Of a DNA stretch of 64,000 bases, positions 54,278 to 63,285 are shown piece after piece. Under the pieces are notes generated by a model, which worked only from the letters and a program-made list of their open reading frames with translations, had not been told where the DNA came from and searched no databases. The stretch is from NCBI GenBank assembly GCA_024742415.1, contig JANSYN010000004.1, positions 248,001 to 312,000 of the forward strand, given 5' to 3'. The position numbers and the translations under genes are program-made. The DNA is from Gammaproteobacteria bacterium. GTDB lineage: Bacteria > Pseudomonadota > Gammaproteobacteria > Pseudomonadales > Halieaceae. Each line of letters opens with the position of its first letter. Within the stretch, counting starts at the first letter, position 1.

Positions 54278-54798
54278 AATATCGTCTGGGTGAAAAAAAG
54301 ATAACCTTCATTGGGAGTACACATTACATTGCGCCCAGTGCCGCAGTGATAGGTGACGTGACCTTGCACGACAACGCCAGCATCTGGTTCGGCTGCGTAT
54401 TGCGCGGTGATGCCGAACGTATTGAGGTGGGCCCCGGGAGCAACATCCAGGACGGCACCGTCATGCATGCCGACCCGGGGTTTCCCATGATTGTTGGCGC
54501 AAACGTGACGATTGGCCACAACGCCATGTTGCATGGTTGTACCATCGGCGATGGCAGCCTGGTGGGTATCGGTGCGGTGGTTCTCAATGGGGCCAAGGTG
54601 GGCAAGGGCTGTCTGATAGGTGCCAATGCACTCGTTACCGAGGGCATGGAGATACCAGACGGCTCTATGGTTCTAGGTATGCCCGCCAGGATTCGCGGGC
54701 AACTGTCGGCTGAGCAGCAATTGGCCCTGAGCATGAACGCAGATCACTACATGTCCAATGCACGCTATTTCGCAGAACATCTGGAGGAGGATACATGA
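54274..54798 (+). CDS. gamma-carbonic anhydrase-like hexapeptide-repeat protein (YrdA-like)
   Basis: 174 residues, left-handed beta-helix of hexapeptide repeats ([40 protein letters not shown]). Three metal-binding His are visible in the expected places ([13 protein letters not shown]). GTG start in a GTGA overlap. Whether such proteins have carbonic anhydrase activity varies between members. Confidence 0.93.
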   Translation: MKYRLGEKKITFIGSTHYIAPSAAVIGDVTLHDNASIWFGCVLRGDAERIEVGPGSNIQDGTVMHADPGFPMIVGANVTIGHNAMLHGCTIGDGSLVGIGAVVLNGAKVGKGCLIGANALVTEGMEIPDGSMVLGMPARIRGQLSAEQQLALSMNADHYMSNARYFAEHLEEDT

Positions 54799-54986
54799 GC
54801 GACAGCGAGCCCAAGTCGCCCTGTGTGTCCATCTGCTGGTTGGACGAGGCGGACATCTGCAAAGGTTGCTATCGCTCTGCCGACGAAATTACCGATTGGC
54901 GCATGAAAAATGCAGAAGGCAAGCGGGAGATACTGCGTCGAGCCCAGCAGCGCCGCGACGAAGACAGCATTATCAAGTTGAACTAG
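54795..54986 (+). CDS. DUF1289 small cysteine-rich protein
   Basis: 63 residues. [18 protein letters not shown] shows the four-cysteine pattern of DUF1289, probably a small zinc- or iron-binding knot, followed by [17 protein letters not shown], the conserved helix. Function unknown. Overlaps the hexapeptide gene by ATGA; last gene of the queA operon. Confidence 0.93.
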   Translation: MSDSEPKSPCVSICWLDEADICKGCYRSADEITDWRMKNAEGKREILRRAQQRRDEDSIIKLN

Positions 54987-55058
54987 TGAGCGTTTAATGT
55001 CACCGGTGAGGGCCGCGCCAATGGTCCTGGCCTTACCCGGGCGCGCAATGCAGGCGGC

Positions 55059-56318
55059 TCACTCTGGCGCGGGTTTGGCGCGCACCATGCGCACCACGTT
55101 GCCCTCAAGCTCCAGGATCTCCAGCCGGTAGCTGTCAATGGTAAGCCCTGCGTTGGCGTCGGGAAACAACTCAAGGTATTCAAGTATCAGCCCGCTGAGT
55201 GTTTTGGGGCCATCGGTGGGCAGGCCCCACTCCAGCGCCTTGTTGATCTCGCGAATGTTCGCTCCGCCGTCGATAATGAAACTGCCATCGCGCTGAGGGA
55301 AAATACTGTCAGCCGAGTCACTAAGGTTGGAGGTAAATTCGCCAACGATCTCTTCCAGGATATCTTCCAGCGCTGCCACGCCGACGACTTCGCCGTACTC
55401 ATCTACCACAACGGCGAAGGGGCTCTTTTTCTTCTGGAAATTCATCAGCTGGGTATGCAGTGGCGTGCTTTCCGGCACGAAGTAGGGTGCCTCCATTTCG
55501 CTTTCCAGCGCCGCTCGGTCGATGCCGTTGATGGTCATCACGCGGCTGGCGCTGCGCATATGCAGCACACCGACGATGTTGTTGATGTCTTCGCGCCATA
55601 CGGGCAGGCGGGTATGCGAGCTTGTCTGGATGCAGCGCAGGATCTCTTCATCACAGTGGTCCAGGTCGATACCATAAACCTCGTTGCGCGGTACCATGAT
55701 GTCGTCGACAGAGACTTCTTCCAGATCGAGAATATTCAACAGCATGCCGCGGTGGCGTGGCGGGATCAGGCGGCCGGCTTCGGTGACGATAGTGCGCAGT
55801 TCCTCGCTGGAGACATTTTCATCGCTGCCCGCGCTTGGGTCCACGCCGAGCAAGCGCAACAGGCCATTGGTGATGGCATTGAGCGAGATCACGACCGGCT
55901 GGAAAATTTTCATCATCGGAAGCAGCAGAACGGTGGCGGGAAACGCGATTCGTTCGGGATGCAGTGCCGCAATGGTTTTCGGGGTGACCTCTGCGAAGAT
56001 CAACACCACCAGCGTCAGCGAGACGGCGGCGACGAGCGCGCCAGATTCCCCCCACAGACGGATGGCAATCACCGTTGCAATAGAGGCAGCAATAAAGTTG
56101 ACAAGGTTGTTGCCGATGAGAATCAGCCCTATCAGGCGGTCCGGCCGACTCAGCAGTTCACTTGCCCTGGCAGCACCGCGATGGCCACTGTTGAGGAGGT
56201 GCTTGAGACGGTATCGATTCAGCGACATCATCCCGGTCTCTGAGCTGGAAAAAAAAGCAGAGAAAATCAAAAGGGTACAGAGAATGCTGAAAAGCAGACC
56301 CAGCGGGGCATCATTCAA
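55059..56318 (-). CDS. CNNM/CorC-type membrane protein with CBS domains (YfjD-like)
   Basis: 419 residues. DUF21 membrane domain with about four helices in residues 5-150 (SAFFSSSETGMMSLNRYRL; IGLILIGNNLVNFIAASI), a CBS pair at about 195-330 (DDIMVPRNEVYGIDLD, VVDEYGEVVGVAALEDILEE) and a CorC_HlyC domain at the C-terminus. The family is linked to magnesium or cobalt transport and resistance. Convergent with the DUF1289 gene, same strand as the next gene upstream. Confidence 0.93.
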   Translation of the reverse strand: MNDAPLGLLFSILCTLLIFSAFFSSSETGMMSLNRYRLKHLLNSGHRGAARASELLSRPDRLIGLILIGNNLVNFIAASIATVIAIRLWGESGALVAAVSLTLVVLIFAEVTPKTIAALHPERIAFPATVLLLPMMKIFQPVVISLNAITNGLLRLLGVDPSAGSDENVSSEELRTIVTEAGRLIPPRHRGMLLNILDLEEVSVDDIMVPRNEVYGIDLDHCDEEILRCIQTSSHTRLPVWREDINNIVGVLHMRSASRVMTINGIDRAALESEMEAPYFVPESTPLHTQLMNFQKKKSPFAVVVDEYGEVVGVAALEDILEEIVGEFTSNLSDSADSIFPQRDGSFIIDGGANIREINKALEWGLPTDGPKTLSGLILEYLELFPDANAGLTIDSYRLEILELEGNVVRMVRAKPAPE

Positions 56319-56421
56319 GGCCGTGATAAACCTGTAGGGCGGTATGGATGGCTATCTTGAAGAAAAACGACAGGAGGAGCAAGTAGGAACTGGGGGCCAT
56401 TTCGGTGGCGCGTAGCTCAGG

Positions 56422-57222
56422 CTAGCGTTGCAGGACGAGTTCCAGCACCAGCTTGGAGCCGAAGAACGCCAGCATGAGAAAAACAAAGCCTGCGAGGGTC
56501 AGGCTGATGGCCGTCCTGCTGCGCCAGCCCAACTGGTGATGTCCCCATAGCAGGGTAGTGAACAGCAGCCAGGCGATAATCGACAATACGGTTTTGTGTG
56601 CCAGATGCTGGGCAAAGATATCCTCGATAAAGACGAAGCCCGAGAGGATGGCAATCGCCAGAAGCACTACGCCGATCCACAGCAACTCGAACAGCATGAC
56701 CTCCATCAGCTGCAGCGGCGGCAGGACCTGGATGATGCCGCGCGTGTGGTGGTGCTTGAGCTGGTAGTCCTGCAGCCATAGCAAGGCCGATTGCACGGCG
56801 GCGAGCGTCAGCACTGCGTAGGCCAGTATAGAACTGCCGATATGCAGCAGCATGCCTCCGCCGAGGTGGTTTTCGATGGGTGCGGTGTCTGGCGCAAACG
56901 TCGCTACCAGAACCGCCAGCGCGGACAGCGGAAACAGGGCGACCAGCAGATTCTGCAAAGGTCGCCTGATAAGGGAGCCAAGGCAGGCAATATTGATCAC
57001 GAGAAAAATCAGTGCGGAGACTTTGAAGAAGCCAAGATTGGCACCGCCGTGGGCGAAGACACTGTGATACGTCAGTAGCGCATGCAGCGCCAGTGCAACG
57101 AGGCCGACTCCAATGACACCGCGCCCAATCGCATGACGGCGCTGTGATGCGTGAAATAGCTGCAGGGCGGTCGCTGCCAGGTAAAGCAGGGCGCAGAGCG
57201 GGGCGAGAAGAGTGACGGGCAT
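56422..57222 (-). CDS. YpjD/CcsA-like cytochrome c assembly-type membrane protein
   Basis: 266 residues, about eight membrane helices. GGGMLLHIGSSILAYAVLTL and LWGHHQLGWRSRTAI carry the conserved histidines of CcsA/CcmC-type heme-handling proteins. In gammaproteobacteria this gene typically lies next to ffh and the CorC-type gene, as here; its function there is not settled. Divergent from ffh, sharing a 110-bp promoter gap. Confidence 0.9.
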   Translation of the reverse strand: MPVTLLAPLCALLYLAATALQLFHASQRRHAIGRGVIGVGLVALALHALLTYHSVFAHGGANLGFFKVSALIFLVINIACLGSLIRRPLQNLLVALFPLSALAVLVATFAPDTAPIENHLGGGMLLHIGSSILAYAVLTLAAVQSALLWLQDYQLKHHHTRGIIQVLPPLQLMEVMLFELLWIGVVLLAIAILSGFVFIEDIFAQHLAHKTVLSIIAWLLFTTLLWGHHQLGWRSRTAISLTLAGFVFLMLAFFGSKLVLELVLQR

Positions 57223-57226
57223 GTGT

Positions 57227-57255
57227 TTGGGGCTTCGCCGCGGGTGACGTATACT
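57227..57255 (+). promoter_or_regulatory. candidate ffh promoter
   Basis: -35 TTGGGG (57227-57232, weak), 17-bp spacer, -10 TATACT (57250-57255, 5 of 6). It lies about 80 bp before the ffh ATG and right next to the divergent ypjD-like start. Confidence 0.5.
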
Positions 57256-57332
57256 GCCTCCTTTGTACCGACTTGTCCCTGCAGAATCAATAGCGAACGC
57301 TGTGCGCAGGGCTTTCTTCTAGAGAGTGACCC

Positions 57333-58724
57333 ATGTTCCAGAGCTTAAGTGATCGCCTGTCATCGTCCCTGCGCAGTATCACCGGCAAGGCAAAGCTGAC
57401 CGAAGACAATATTCAGGACACCATGCGTGAGGTTCGCATGGCCCTGCTGGAGGCAGATGTTGCACTTCCTGTGGTGAAGGATTTCGTTGAATCCGTGAAA
57501 CAGCGCGCGCTGGGGCAGGAGGTCATGAAAAGCCTCAGTCCCGGCCAGGCATTCTTGAAGATCGTGCAGATGGAGTTGGAAGCCGTCATGGGTTCTTCCA
57601 ACGAAGGGTTGAATCTGGCAACCACACCACCTGCGGTCATCCTCATGGCGGGCCTGCAGGGTGCGGGTAAGACCACGACCGTGGCCAAGTTGGCCCGGTT
57701 GCTGCAAGAGCGTGACAAGAAAAAAGTCACCGTAGTCAGTGCTGACGTCTACCGTCCTGCGGCGATAAAACAGCTCGAAACGCTCGCGGGTGAGGTTGGC
57801 GCCGATTTCTTTCCCAGCGATGCCCAGCAAAAACCCGTGGACATCGTGCAGGCTGCCATTGAGTACGCCAGGATCCAGTTTAGCGATGTACTGATCGTTG
57901 ATACCGCGGGCCGGTTGGCCATCGACCAGGACATGATGGACGAGATAGCCGCCGTGCACGCGATTGCCAAGCCCGTCGAGACGCTGTTTGTGGTGGATGC
58001 GATGACCGGGCAGGACGCCGCCAACACCGCCAGGGCGTTCGGCCAGGCATTGCCCCTGACCGGTGTCGTGCTGACCAAGGTAGATGCCGATACCCGTGGC
58101 GGTGCAGCGCTATCGGTGCGGTCGGTAACCGGCAAGCCGATCAAGTTTCTTGGTGTGGGTGAAAAGACGGCAGCGCTGGACCCCTTCCATCCCGATCGTC
58201 TGGCCTCGCGCATATTGGGCATGGGTGATGTCCTGTCGCTGATCGAAGAGGCCGAACAGAATGTTGACCGCGCAAAAGCGGAGCGTCTGGCGAAAAAGGT
58301 CAAGAAAGGCCAGCGCTTCGACCTTGAGGATTTTCGCGATCAACTGCAGCAGATGAATAACATGGGCGGCATTACCAACATGCTGGACAAACTGCCCGGT
58401 ATGGGCAACGTCGCCCAGATGGCACAACAGAACATGGACCAAAAACTTTTCGCCCGTATGGAAGCGATGATTAACTCGATGACGCCGGCAGAGCGTCGTC
58501 GCCCCGAGTTGATCCAGGGCTCGCGCAAGCGACGCATCACCCAGGGTTCGGGAACGCAGGTGCAGGATCTTAATCGTCTGCTGAAGCAACACAAGCAGAT
58601 GCAGAAAATGATGAAGAAGATGAAAGGCGGCGGCATGCAAAAAATGATGCGCGGCCTGGGCGGTATGATGGGGCAGGGGGGTCCCGGCGGTCAGGGCGGT
58701 CCCGGTGGGTTCCCGTTTCAGTAG
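57333..58724 (+). CDS. ffh: signal recognition particle protein Ffh
   Basis: 463 residues: N domain, G domain with LQGAGKTTTVAKLA, DTAGRLAID and LTKVDADTRGG, and a Met-rich M domain ending in repeats of Met, Lys and Gly (MQKMMKKMKGGGMQKMMRG). Binds 4.5S RNA and hydrophobic signal sequences and delivers ribosomes to the membrane receptor FtsY. Start preceded by AGAGAGTGA. The Gly-rich tail is a little longer than usual. Confidence 0.98.
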   Translation: MFQSLSDRLSSSLRSITGKAKLTEDNIQDTMREVRMALLEADVALPVVKDFVESVKQRALGQEVMKSLSPGQAFLKIVQMELEAVMGSSNEGLNLATTPPAVILMAGLQGAGKTTTVAKLARLLQERDKKKVTVVSADVYRPAAIKQLETLAGEVGADFFPSDAQQKPVDIVQAAIEYARIQFSDVLIVDTAGRLAIDQDMMDEIAAVHAIAKPVETLFVVDAMTGQDAANTARAFGQALPLTGVVLTKVDADTRGGAALSVRSVTGKPIKFLGVGEKTAALDPFHPDRLASRILGMGDVLSLIEEAEQNVDRAKAERLAKKVKKGQRFDLEDFRDQLQQMNNMGGITNMLDKLPGMGNVAQMAQQNMDQKLFARMEAMINSMTPAERRRPELIQGSRKRRITQGSGTQVQDLNRLLKQHKQMQKMMKKMKGGGMQKMMRGLGGMMGQGGPGGQGGPGGFPFQ

Positions 58725-59043
58725 TGTGGCCGCTACGGTAAGGCGATAATGCGGCAGTCAGCTTTCCTGTGTGTGCAGCCGTCAGTGTCGCGCCAGTCGG
58801 GCCCGACAACGTTGCGGTGATCATCGGGATGCAAGGCCGCAGGCGGGCCTGACGGTTTCATCAAGAGCGAACTTTATTTTTGCCGTACGCCTGGCCACGG
58901 TGTGGAGGCCGCTCGGCCCATTGGCAGGCCGGGTTGTGCCGGCACCCACTCCCGCGGCGGCCGGGTCCGGCGGCGGTCTGCCCCCGACCTCTCGCAGGTA
59001 AGCTAAGACTCGGTTTCTAAAGCAAAAAATTAGGCAGCAGGGC

Positions 59044-59072
59044 TTTAAACCCGGCCCCATATTCCGTATGAT
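59044..59072 (+). promoter_or_regulatory. rpsP operon promoter
   Basis: -35 TTTAAA (59044-59049, 4 of 6), 17-bp spacer, -10 TATGAT (59067-59072, 5 of 6). Transcription would start near 59079, about 87 nt before the rpsP ATG. Confidence 0.7.
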
Positions 59073-59083
59073 ACGCCACCTTT

Positions 59084-59104
59084 GCGGCACCTGTGCCGCT
59101 TTTT
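59084..59104 (+). terminator. terminator-like hairpin in the rpsP leader
   Basis: GCGGCAC/GTGCCGC stem with a two-base loop (or six pairs and four bases), followed by TTTTT. It begins only about five bases after the predicted rpsP start point. It may end readthrough from ffh or act as an attenuator of the ribosomal-protein operon. Confidence 0.75.
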
Positions 59105-59165
59105 GTCGTGCGCAAATGCTGTAGATCAAGGCATTTAGGTACTAAATACTAGGATATCGCCGAAA

Positions 59166-59414
59166 ATGGTAACAATTCGATTAGCTCGCGGTGGCGCCAA
59201 GAAGCGCCCCTTTTATCACCTGACGGTGACGGACAGCCGCAATGCCCGCAACGGTCGTTTCATCGAGCGTGTGGGCTTCTTCAATCCCGTCGCGCGCGGA
59301 CAGGAAGAACGGTTGCGCGTGGATACCGACCGTATCGATTACTGGAAAAGCCAGGGCGCGCAGTTGTCAGAACGCGTCGCCAAGCTGGTCAAGGATGCAA
59401 GCGCAGCTGCCTGA
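59166..59414 (+). CDS. rpsP: 30S ribosomal protein S16
   Basis: 82 residues, full length. [19 protein letters not shown] and [13 protein letters not shown] are the S16 signatures. First gene of the conserved rpsP-rimM-trmD-rplS operon, transcribed from the promoter at 59044. AGGA lies 11-12 nt before the ATG. Confidence 0.99.
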   Translation: MVTIRLARGGAKKRPFYHLTVTDSRNARNGRFIERVGFFNPVARGQEERLRVDTDRIDYWKSQGAQLSERVAKLVKDASAAA

Positions 59415-59447
59415 TCCTGTTGCCTGTCCCGGGGCAGGTTGCGGTTC

Positions 59448-59990
59448 ATGAGTAGCACCCCCAGCGATACGTGGTTGGTTGTGGGTAAAATAACCGGCTG
59501 CTACGGGGTGAAGGGCTGGGTTCGCCTTCACTCGTATACGGAGCCGCAGGAGAATCTCCTGAGTCTCGAAGGGTTGCACCTGCAGCGCTCAGGACAACGT
59601 AAGCCGGTGTCCTTTGACCAGTGCAAACGGCAGGGGAAGGGGTTGGTTGCGCATATCGCCGGGGTGGATGATCGCACGCTGGCAGAGTCTTTTCAGGGTA
59701 TGGAAGTGGTAGTGCCGGAGACAGCGCTGCCGCCATTGGAAGAGGGCGAGTACTACTGGCGACAGCTGCAGGGCCTGGCCGTGTGGCTGGTGCAGGCGGA
59801 GGCAAGAACGCTGCTGGGTCATGTGGATTACCTGCTGGAAACCGGCGCGAACGACGTACTGGTTGTGAAGGCCAGCCCGGACAGCGTAGACGACAGGGAG
59901 CGACTCATTCCCTATCTGCCCGGGCAAACGGTGCTGAGGGTAGATGTAAACGAGGCACTCATCGAGGTGGATTGGTTTTTGGATGAGTAA
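59448..59990 (+). CDS. rimM: ribosome maturation factor RimM
   Basis: 180 residues. [20 protein letters not shown] begins the RimM N-domain; [12 protein letters not shown] opens the PRC-barrel; [14 protein letters not shown] closes the fold. Binds S19 during assembly of the 30S head. ATG at 59448 with CAGG upstream; a TTG three codons earlier is open but unlikely. Confidence 0.97.
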   Translation: MSSTPSDTWLVVGKITGCYGVKGWVRLHSYTEPQENLLSLEGLHLQRSGQRKPVSFDQCKRQGKGLVAHIAGVDDRTLAESFQGMEVVVPETALPPLEEGEYYWRQLQGLAVWLVQAEARTLLGHVDYLLETGANDVLVVKASPDSVDDRERLIPYLPGQTVLRVDVNEALIEVDWFLDE

Positions 59991-60063
59991 GGGCCTGGCC
60001 ACTGGTCTGGGCACGATAGCCAAAGAGCACAAAACAGGTAGTGGGCGCAGGAGGCAGGACGCG

Positions 60064-60807
60064 ATGCAGATTGCACTGGTAACCCTGTTCCCGGAAATGT
60101 TCGACGCCGTGATCGAGTACGGGGTCACTGGCAGGGCCATCAAGCAGGGTCTTGTCAGGCTGGACTGCATTAACCCGCGCGACTTTACCGCGGATGAACA
60201 CCGGACGGTCGACGACAGGCCCTACGGTGGCGGCCCGGGTATGGTGATGAAAGCGGAGCCGTTGCAACAGGCCATCGAGGCAGCGCGCAACTGCGCAGGG
60301 CCAGACGCCAGGGTGATCTACCTGTCGCCCCAGGGTCGCAGGCTCGACAACAACGCGGTAACGGCATTAGCCAGGCGCCAGGGGATGATTCTGTTATCCG
60401 GGCGTTATGAAGGTGTGGATGAGCGGCTGGTAGAGGCCGAGGTCGACGAAGAGTTATCGATAGGCGATTACGTACTCAGCGGCGGCGAGCTGGCCGCCAT
60501 GGTAGTGATCGATGCAGTAGCAAGGCAGGTGGAGGGTGTGTTGGGCCATGAACAGTCGGCAGAGGAAGATTCCTTTGCCAATGGCTTGCTCGATTGTGCC
60601 CATTACACCCGGCCTGAGAGCTGGCAGGGAAAGTCAGTGCCAGAGGTTTTACTCAGCGGCAATCACGAATTGATTCGCCGCTGGCGTTTGAAGCAGTCTT
60701 TGGGACGGACGTGGGAGCGTCGTCGCGGGTTGTTGCAGACAAGGAGCTTGACGTCCGAAGAAAATGAACTGTTGGCGGAGTATCTTCGCGAACGTGACCA
60801 GGGTTGA
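60064..60807 (+). CDS. trmD: tRNA (guanine-N1)-methyltransferase
   Basis: 247 residues. [32 protein letters not shown] and the SPOUT knot region [15 protein letters not shown] identify TrmD, which methylates G37 of tRNAs and prevents frameshifting. I start at the ATG at 60064, where the family start aligns and AGGAGG lies about 9 nt upstream; the open frame from 59983 overlaps rimM and adds 27 unrelated residues. Confidence 0.98.
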   Translation: MQIALVTLFPEMFDAVIEYGVTGRAIKQGLVRLDCINPRDFTADEHRTVDDRPYGGGPGMVMKAEPLQQAIEAARNCAGPDARVIYLSPQGRRLDNNAVTALARRQGMILLSGRYEGVDERLVEAEVDEELSIGDYVLSGGELAAMVVIDAVARQVEGVLGHEQSAEEDSFANGLLDCAHYTRPESWQGKSVPEVLLSGNHELIRRWRLKQSLGRTWERRRGLLQTRSLTSEENELLAEYLRERDQG

Positions 60808-60853
60808 AGCGCTAGCTGTGAAGCTACGACACAAAAATGTATAGGAGCACCTC

Positions 60854-61207
60854 ATGAGTACTAACAAGATCATTGCGCAGATCGAAGCTGAGCAAATGCA
60901 GAAAGAACTGCCGGACTTTGGCCCCGGTGACACCGTGGTGGTTCAGGTCAAGGTAAAAGAAGGTACTCGGGAGCGCTTGCAGGCTTTTGAGGGCGTATGT
61001 ATCAGGCGCCGCAATCGCGCGTTGAACTCTGCGTTCACTGTCCGCAAGATTTCGCACGGTGTCGGTGTCGAGCGTACTTTCCAGGCGTACAGCCCGATGG
61101 TAGACAGCGTTGAACTCAAGCGCCGCGGCGATGTGCGTCAGGCCAAGCTGTACTACCTGCGCGAGCGCAGCGGTCGCTCTGCGCGAATCAAGGAAAAGTT
61201 GTCCTGA
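60854..61207 (+). CDS. rplS: 50S ribosomal protein L19
   Basis: 117 residues, full length. [39 protein letters not shown] and [18 protein letters not shown] are L19 signatures. AGGAG lies 5-6 nt before the ATG. A small hairpin (TAGCT/AGCTA) sits in the gap after trmD. The gene is followed by two hairpins, the second a strong terminator. Confidence 0.99.
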   Translation: MSTNKIIAQIEAEQMQKELPDFGPGDTVVVQVKVKEGTRERLQAFEGVCIRRRNRALNSAFTVRKISHGVGVERTFQAYSPMVDSVELKRRGDVRQAKLYYLRERSGRSARIKEKLS

Positions 61208-61213
61208 AAAAAT

Positions 61214-61241
61214 GTTGTCCTGAGCCAATGCTAAGGACAAC
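61214..61241 (+). repeat. hairpin after rplS built on a duplicated gene tail
   Basis: GTTGTCCT at 61214-61221 pairs with AGGACAAC at 61234-61241 (8-bp stem, 12-nt loop). The left arm plus GA repeats the last ten bases of rplS (61198-61207), so the gene tail could pair with the right arm instead. Confidence 0.7.
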
Positions 61242-61248
61242 CCCCCAC

Positions 61249-61279
61249 AAAAAAAGCGGCGATCACAGCCGCTTTTTTT
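61249..61279. terminator. bidirectional rho-independent terminator
   Basis: Seven A, GCGGC, loop GATCACA, GCCGC, seven T. The A-run and T-run extend the stem and allow termination on both strands. It ends the rpsP-rplS operon. Confidence 0.95.
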
Positions 61280-61410
61280 GTGCCTGCAAGGTAATGGGGC
61301 CTGGTCCGGTTCAGTGCCTGCGCATTGGCCCACGGTGGCACGCTTGTCTGTGGCTGTTGTCGGTATTTTTCTGCATTCGCGCTATCACAAAGGCGTGATA
61401 GTGTGTGCGT

Positions 61411-62319
61411 ATGAAGCTCGCCAGTGCGCCAGTCCACCCCGAAATAGAGCGTTACATCGACGCGATGTGGATGGAAAAGGGGTTAAGTGATAACACCTTG
61501 TCCTCCTACCGCCGCGATTTGCGGCAGTTTAATGACTGGCTGGTGCAATCGTCGGGCGATACTGTTCTGGTTGCCAGTCGCGCGTCGTTGCAAAAGTACC
61601 TCGGGGTGAGACTGCAGCAAGGGCAGTCTCCACGTTCCAGTGCCCGCTTCCTGTCCTGTGCCCGCGGGTTTTACCACTTCCTTATCCGGGAAGGTCGCAT
61701 CACGGTAGATCCAACCCTGGACATAGACAGCCCAAGGCTGGGGCGTCCCTTGCCCAAATCCCTGTCCGAGAAGGACGTCGAGCGATTGCTCGCCGCACCA
61801 AACCTGGAAGATGCGATCGAGTTTCGAGACCGCACCATGCTGGAGTTGCTCTATGCCTGCGGACTGCGGGTGAGTGAGCTGACAGGGCTGCAGGTATCCC
61901 AGGTCAGCCTGAACCAGGGCGTCGTGCGCGTGTTTGGCAAGGGCGGCAAGGAACGCCTGGTTCCGATGGGCGAAGAAGCCCTGGACTGGCTGCAGCGTTA
62001 CATGCGACAGATGCGCCAGGAACTGCTCGGTGGTGCGCCGTCCGATGTGGTTTTTCCCAGTCGACGCGGTCGACAGATGACGCGACAGACTTTCTGGTAC
62101 CGTATCAAGGTGTATGCGCACCGGGCAGAAATCAAACAGAATCTCTCGCCGCATACCTTGCGACATGCGTTTGCGACTCACTTGATCAATCATGGCGCTG
62201 ACCTGCGGGTGGTGCAGATGCTGCTCGGGCACAGCGATTTAACGACCACACAGATTTACACGCACGTCGCGCAACAGCGCATGCAGGAACTGCACAGCGC
62301 ACACCATCCTCGCGGCTGA
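61411..62319 (+). CDS. xerD: site-specific tyrosine recombinase XerD
   Basis: 302 residues. Catalytic residues sit in CGLRVSEL (Arg), GKGGKERLVP (Lys), LSPHTLRHAFATHL (His and Arg), LLGHSDL (His) and TTQIYTHV (Tyr). Works with XerC at dif to resolve chromosome dimers. The C-terminus HSAHHPRG and the dsbC neighbour indicate XerD over XerC. A GTG two codons upstream (61405) is better placed relative to AAAGG and may be the true start. Confidence 0.95.
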   Translation: MKLASAPVHPEIERYIDAMWMEKGLSDNTLSSYRRDLRQFNDWLVQSSGDTVLVASRASLQKYLGVRLQQGQSPRSSARFLSCARGFYHFLIREGRITVDPTLDIDSPRLGRPLPKSLSEKDVERLLAAPNLEDAIEFRDRTMLELLYACGLRVSELTGLQVSQVSLNQGVVRVFGKGGKERLVPMGEEALDWLQRYMRQMRQELLGGAPSDVVFPSRRGRQMTRQTFWYRIKVYAHRAEIKQNLSPHTLRHAFATHLINHGADLRVVQMLLGHSDLTTTQIYTHVAQQRMQELHSAHHPRG

Positions 62320-62414
62320 GGAACTTCAACCGCTCGCCGGGTTCCTACACTGGTGACTGGCATGCCCGTAGCGATTCAGGCACACTTGGGCCTGCGTTTA
62401 TCTGAGGACACAGC

Positions 62415-63164
62415 ATGATTTTTCGAACGATCAAAGCGCTCAGCGCGTTTGTACTTTTGAGCCTTGCCGGGATTGCCATTGCGCAACAGGCCGTTGACAA
62501 GAAAGTTGACGAAACACTGCGCAAAGCCCTGGCACAGCCGGCGCTAAACCTTGAAGTGTCCACCGTGGAAGCAAGTGAGATTCCCGGTATCTACGCGGTG
62601 CAGTTTCTCAATGGCCCGCTGGTGTACGCCACCGCTGATGGCAAGTTTTTTGTCGTGGGTGACCTGTACGCAACGGGCGGCGACGCGTTCGTCAACCTGA
62701 CCGAGCAGCGTCGCGATGGCGACAGGATGAAGCAACTGGCTGCCGTGAAAAAGGAGGATATGATTATCTTTCCCGCCAAGGGCGAGACCAAGACATTCAT
62801 CAGCGTATTTACCGACGTCACCTGCTTTTATTGCCAGAAGCTGCATCTGGAAGTTGAGGCCTTGAACAAGGCAGGAATCGAAGTGCGGTATCTGGCCTAT
62901 CCGCGCGCCGGACTTGCCAGTGATGGCTATCGCAAACTGGAGACGGCATGGTGTGCCGAGGATCGCCAGGACACCATAACGCGCCTCAAGGCCAAGAAGG
63001 CTGTGACTGAGCAGTCCTGTGGTGCAAACCCCATCGCTGATCAGTTCCAGTTGGGGCAGGCGATCGGCGTACGCGGTACGCCCGCGATCGTCACACAGGA
63101 AGGGCGTCTCATTCCGGGGTATCAGGCGGCGGATGAACTTATCGCCAATCTCGGCATCAAGTAA
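62415..63164 (+). CDS. dsbC: disulfide isomerase DsbC
   Basis: 249 residues. Signal peptide (hydrophobic 9-22, cut after Ala near 23), dimerisation domain, then a thioredoxin fold with the CxxC site CFYC in FTDVTCFYCQKLHLEV and cis-Pro loop GVRGTPAIV. A second cysteine pair is in WCAEDRQ...QSCGAN. Acts in the periplasm. GAGGA lies upstream of the ATG. Same order xerD-dsbC as in enterobacteria. Confidence 0.95.
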   Translation: MIFRTIKALSAFVLLSLAGIAIAQQAVDKKVDETLRKALAQPALNLEVSTVEASEIPGIYAVQFLNGPLVYATADGKFFVVGDLYATGGDAFVNLTEQRRDGDRMKQLAAVKKEDMIIFPAKGETKTFISVFTDVTCFYCQKLHLEVEALNKAGIEVRYLAYPRAGLASDGYRKLETAWCAEDRQDTITRLKAKKAVTEQSCGANPIADQFQLGQAIGVRGTPAIVTQEGRLIPGYQAADELIANLGIK

Positions 63165-63212
63165 GGCGTTGTAATCTCGTCAATAATACTCCCGGGGCCG
63201 CGTCTCGCGTTG

Positions 63213-63238
63213 ACAGTACAGGGTTGACTCAGTACTGT
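63213..63238 (+). promoter_or_regulatory. inverted repeat and possible promoter before the aminotransferase
   Basis: ACAGTAC (63213-63219) and GTACTGT (63232-63238) form a perfect 7-bp dyad with a 12-bp spacer. The left arm overlaps a consensus -35 hexamer TTGACA at 63210-63215; a poor -10 (TACTGT) lies 17 bp on. It may be an operator site. Confidence 0.5.
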
Positions 63239-63285
63239 TTGGCCCCTTTTTGGTACAGGGCAGCGGCTGCCCAGGTCGGTGTAAT

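Larger units (their letters stand above)
58725..59165 (+). promoter_or_regulatory. ffh-rpsP intergenic region
   Basis: 441 bp without a supportable gene. The left 300 bp is GC-rich, contains no T-run terminator for ffh, and has only shadow ORFs. The right end carries a good promoter (59044-59072) and a hairpin with T-run (59084-59104) in the rpsP leader, then AGGA before the rpsP ATG. Confidence 0.6.

Noticed and set aside
55455-56243. 262-residue plus-strand ORF rich in His, Gln and Asp
   Set aside because: Mirror of the CorC/CNNM-type gene, whose domains are clear on the other strand.
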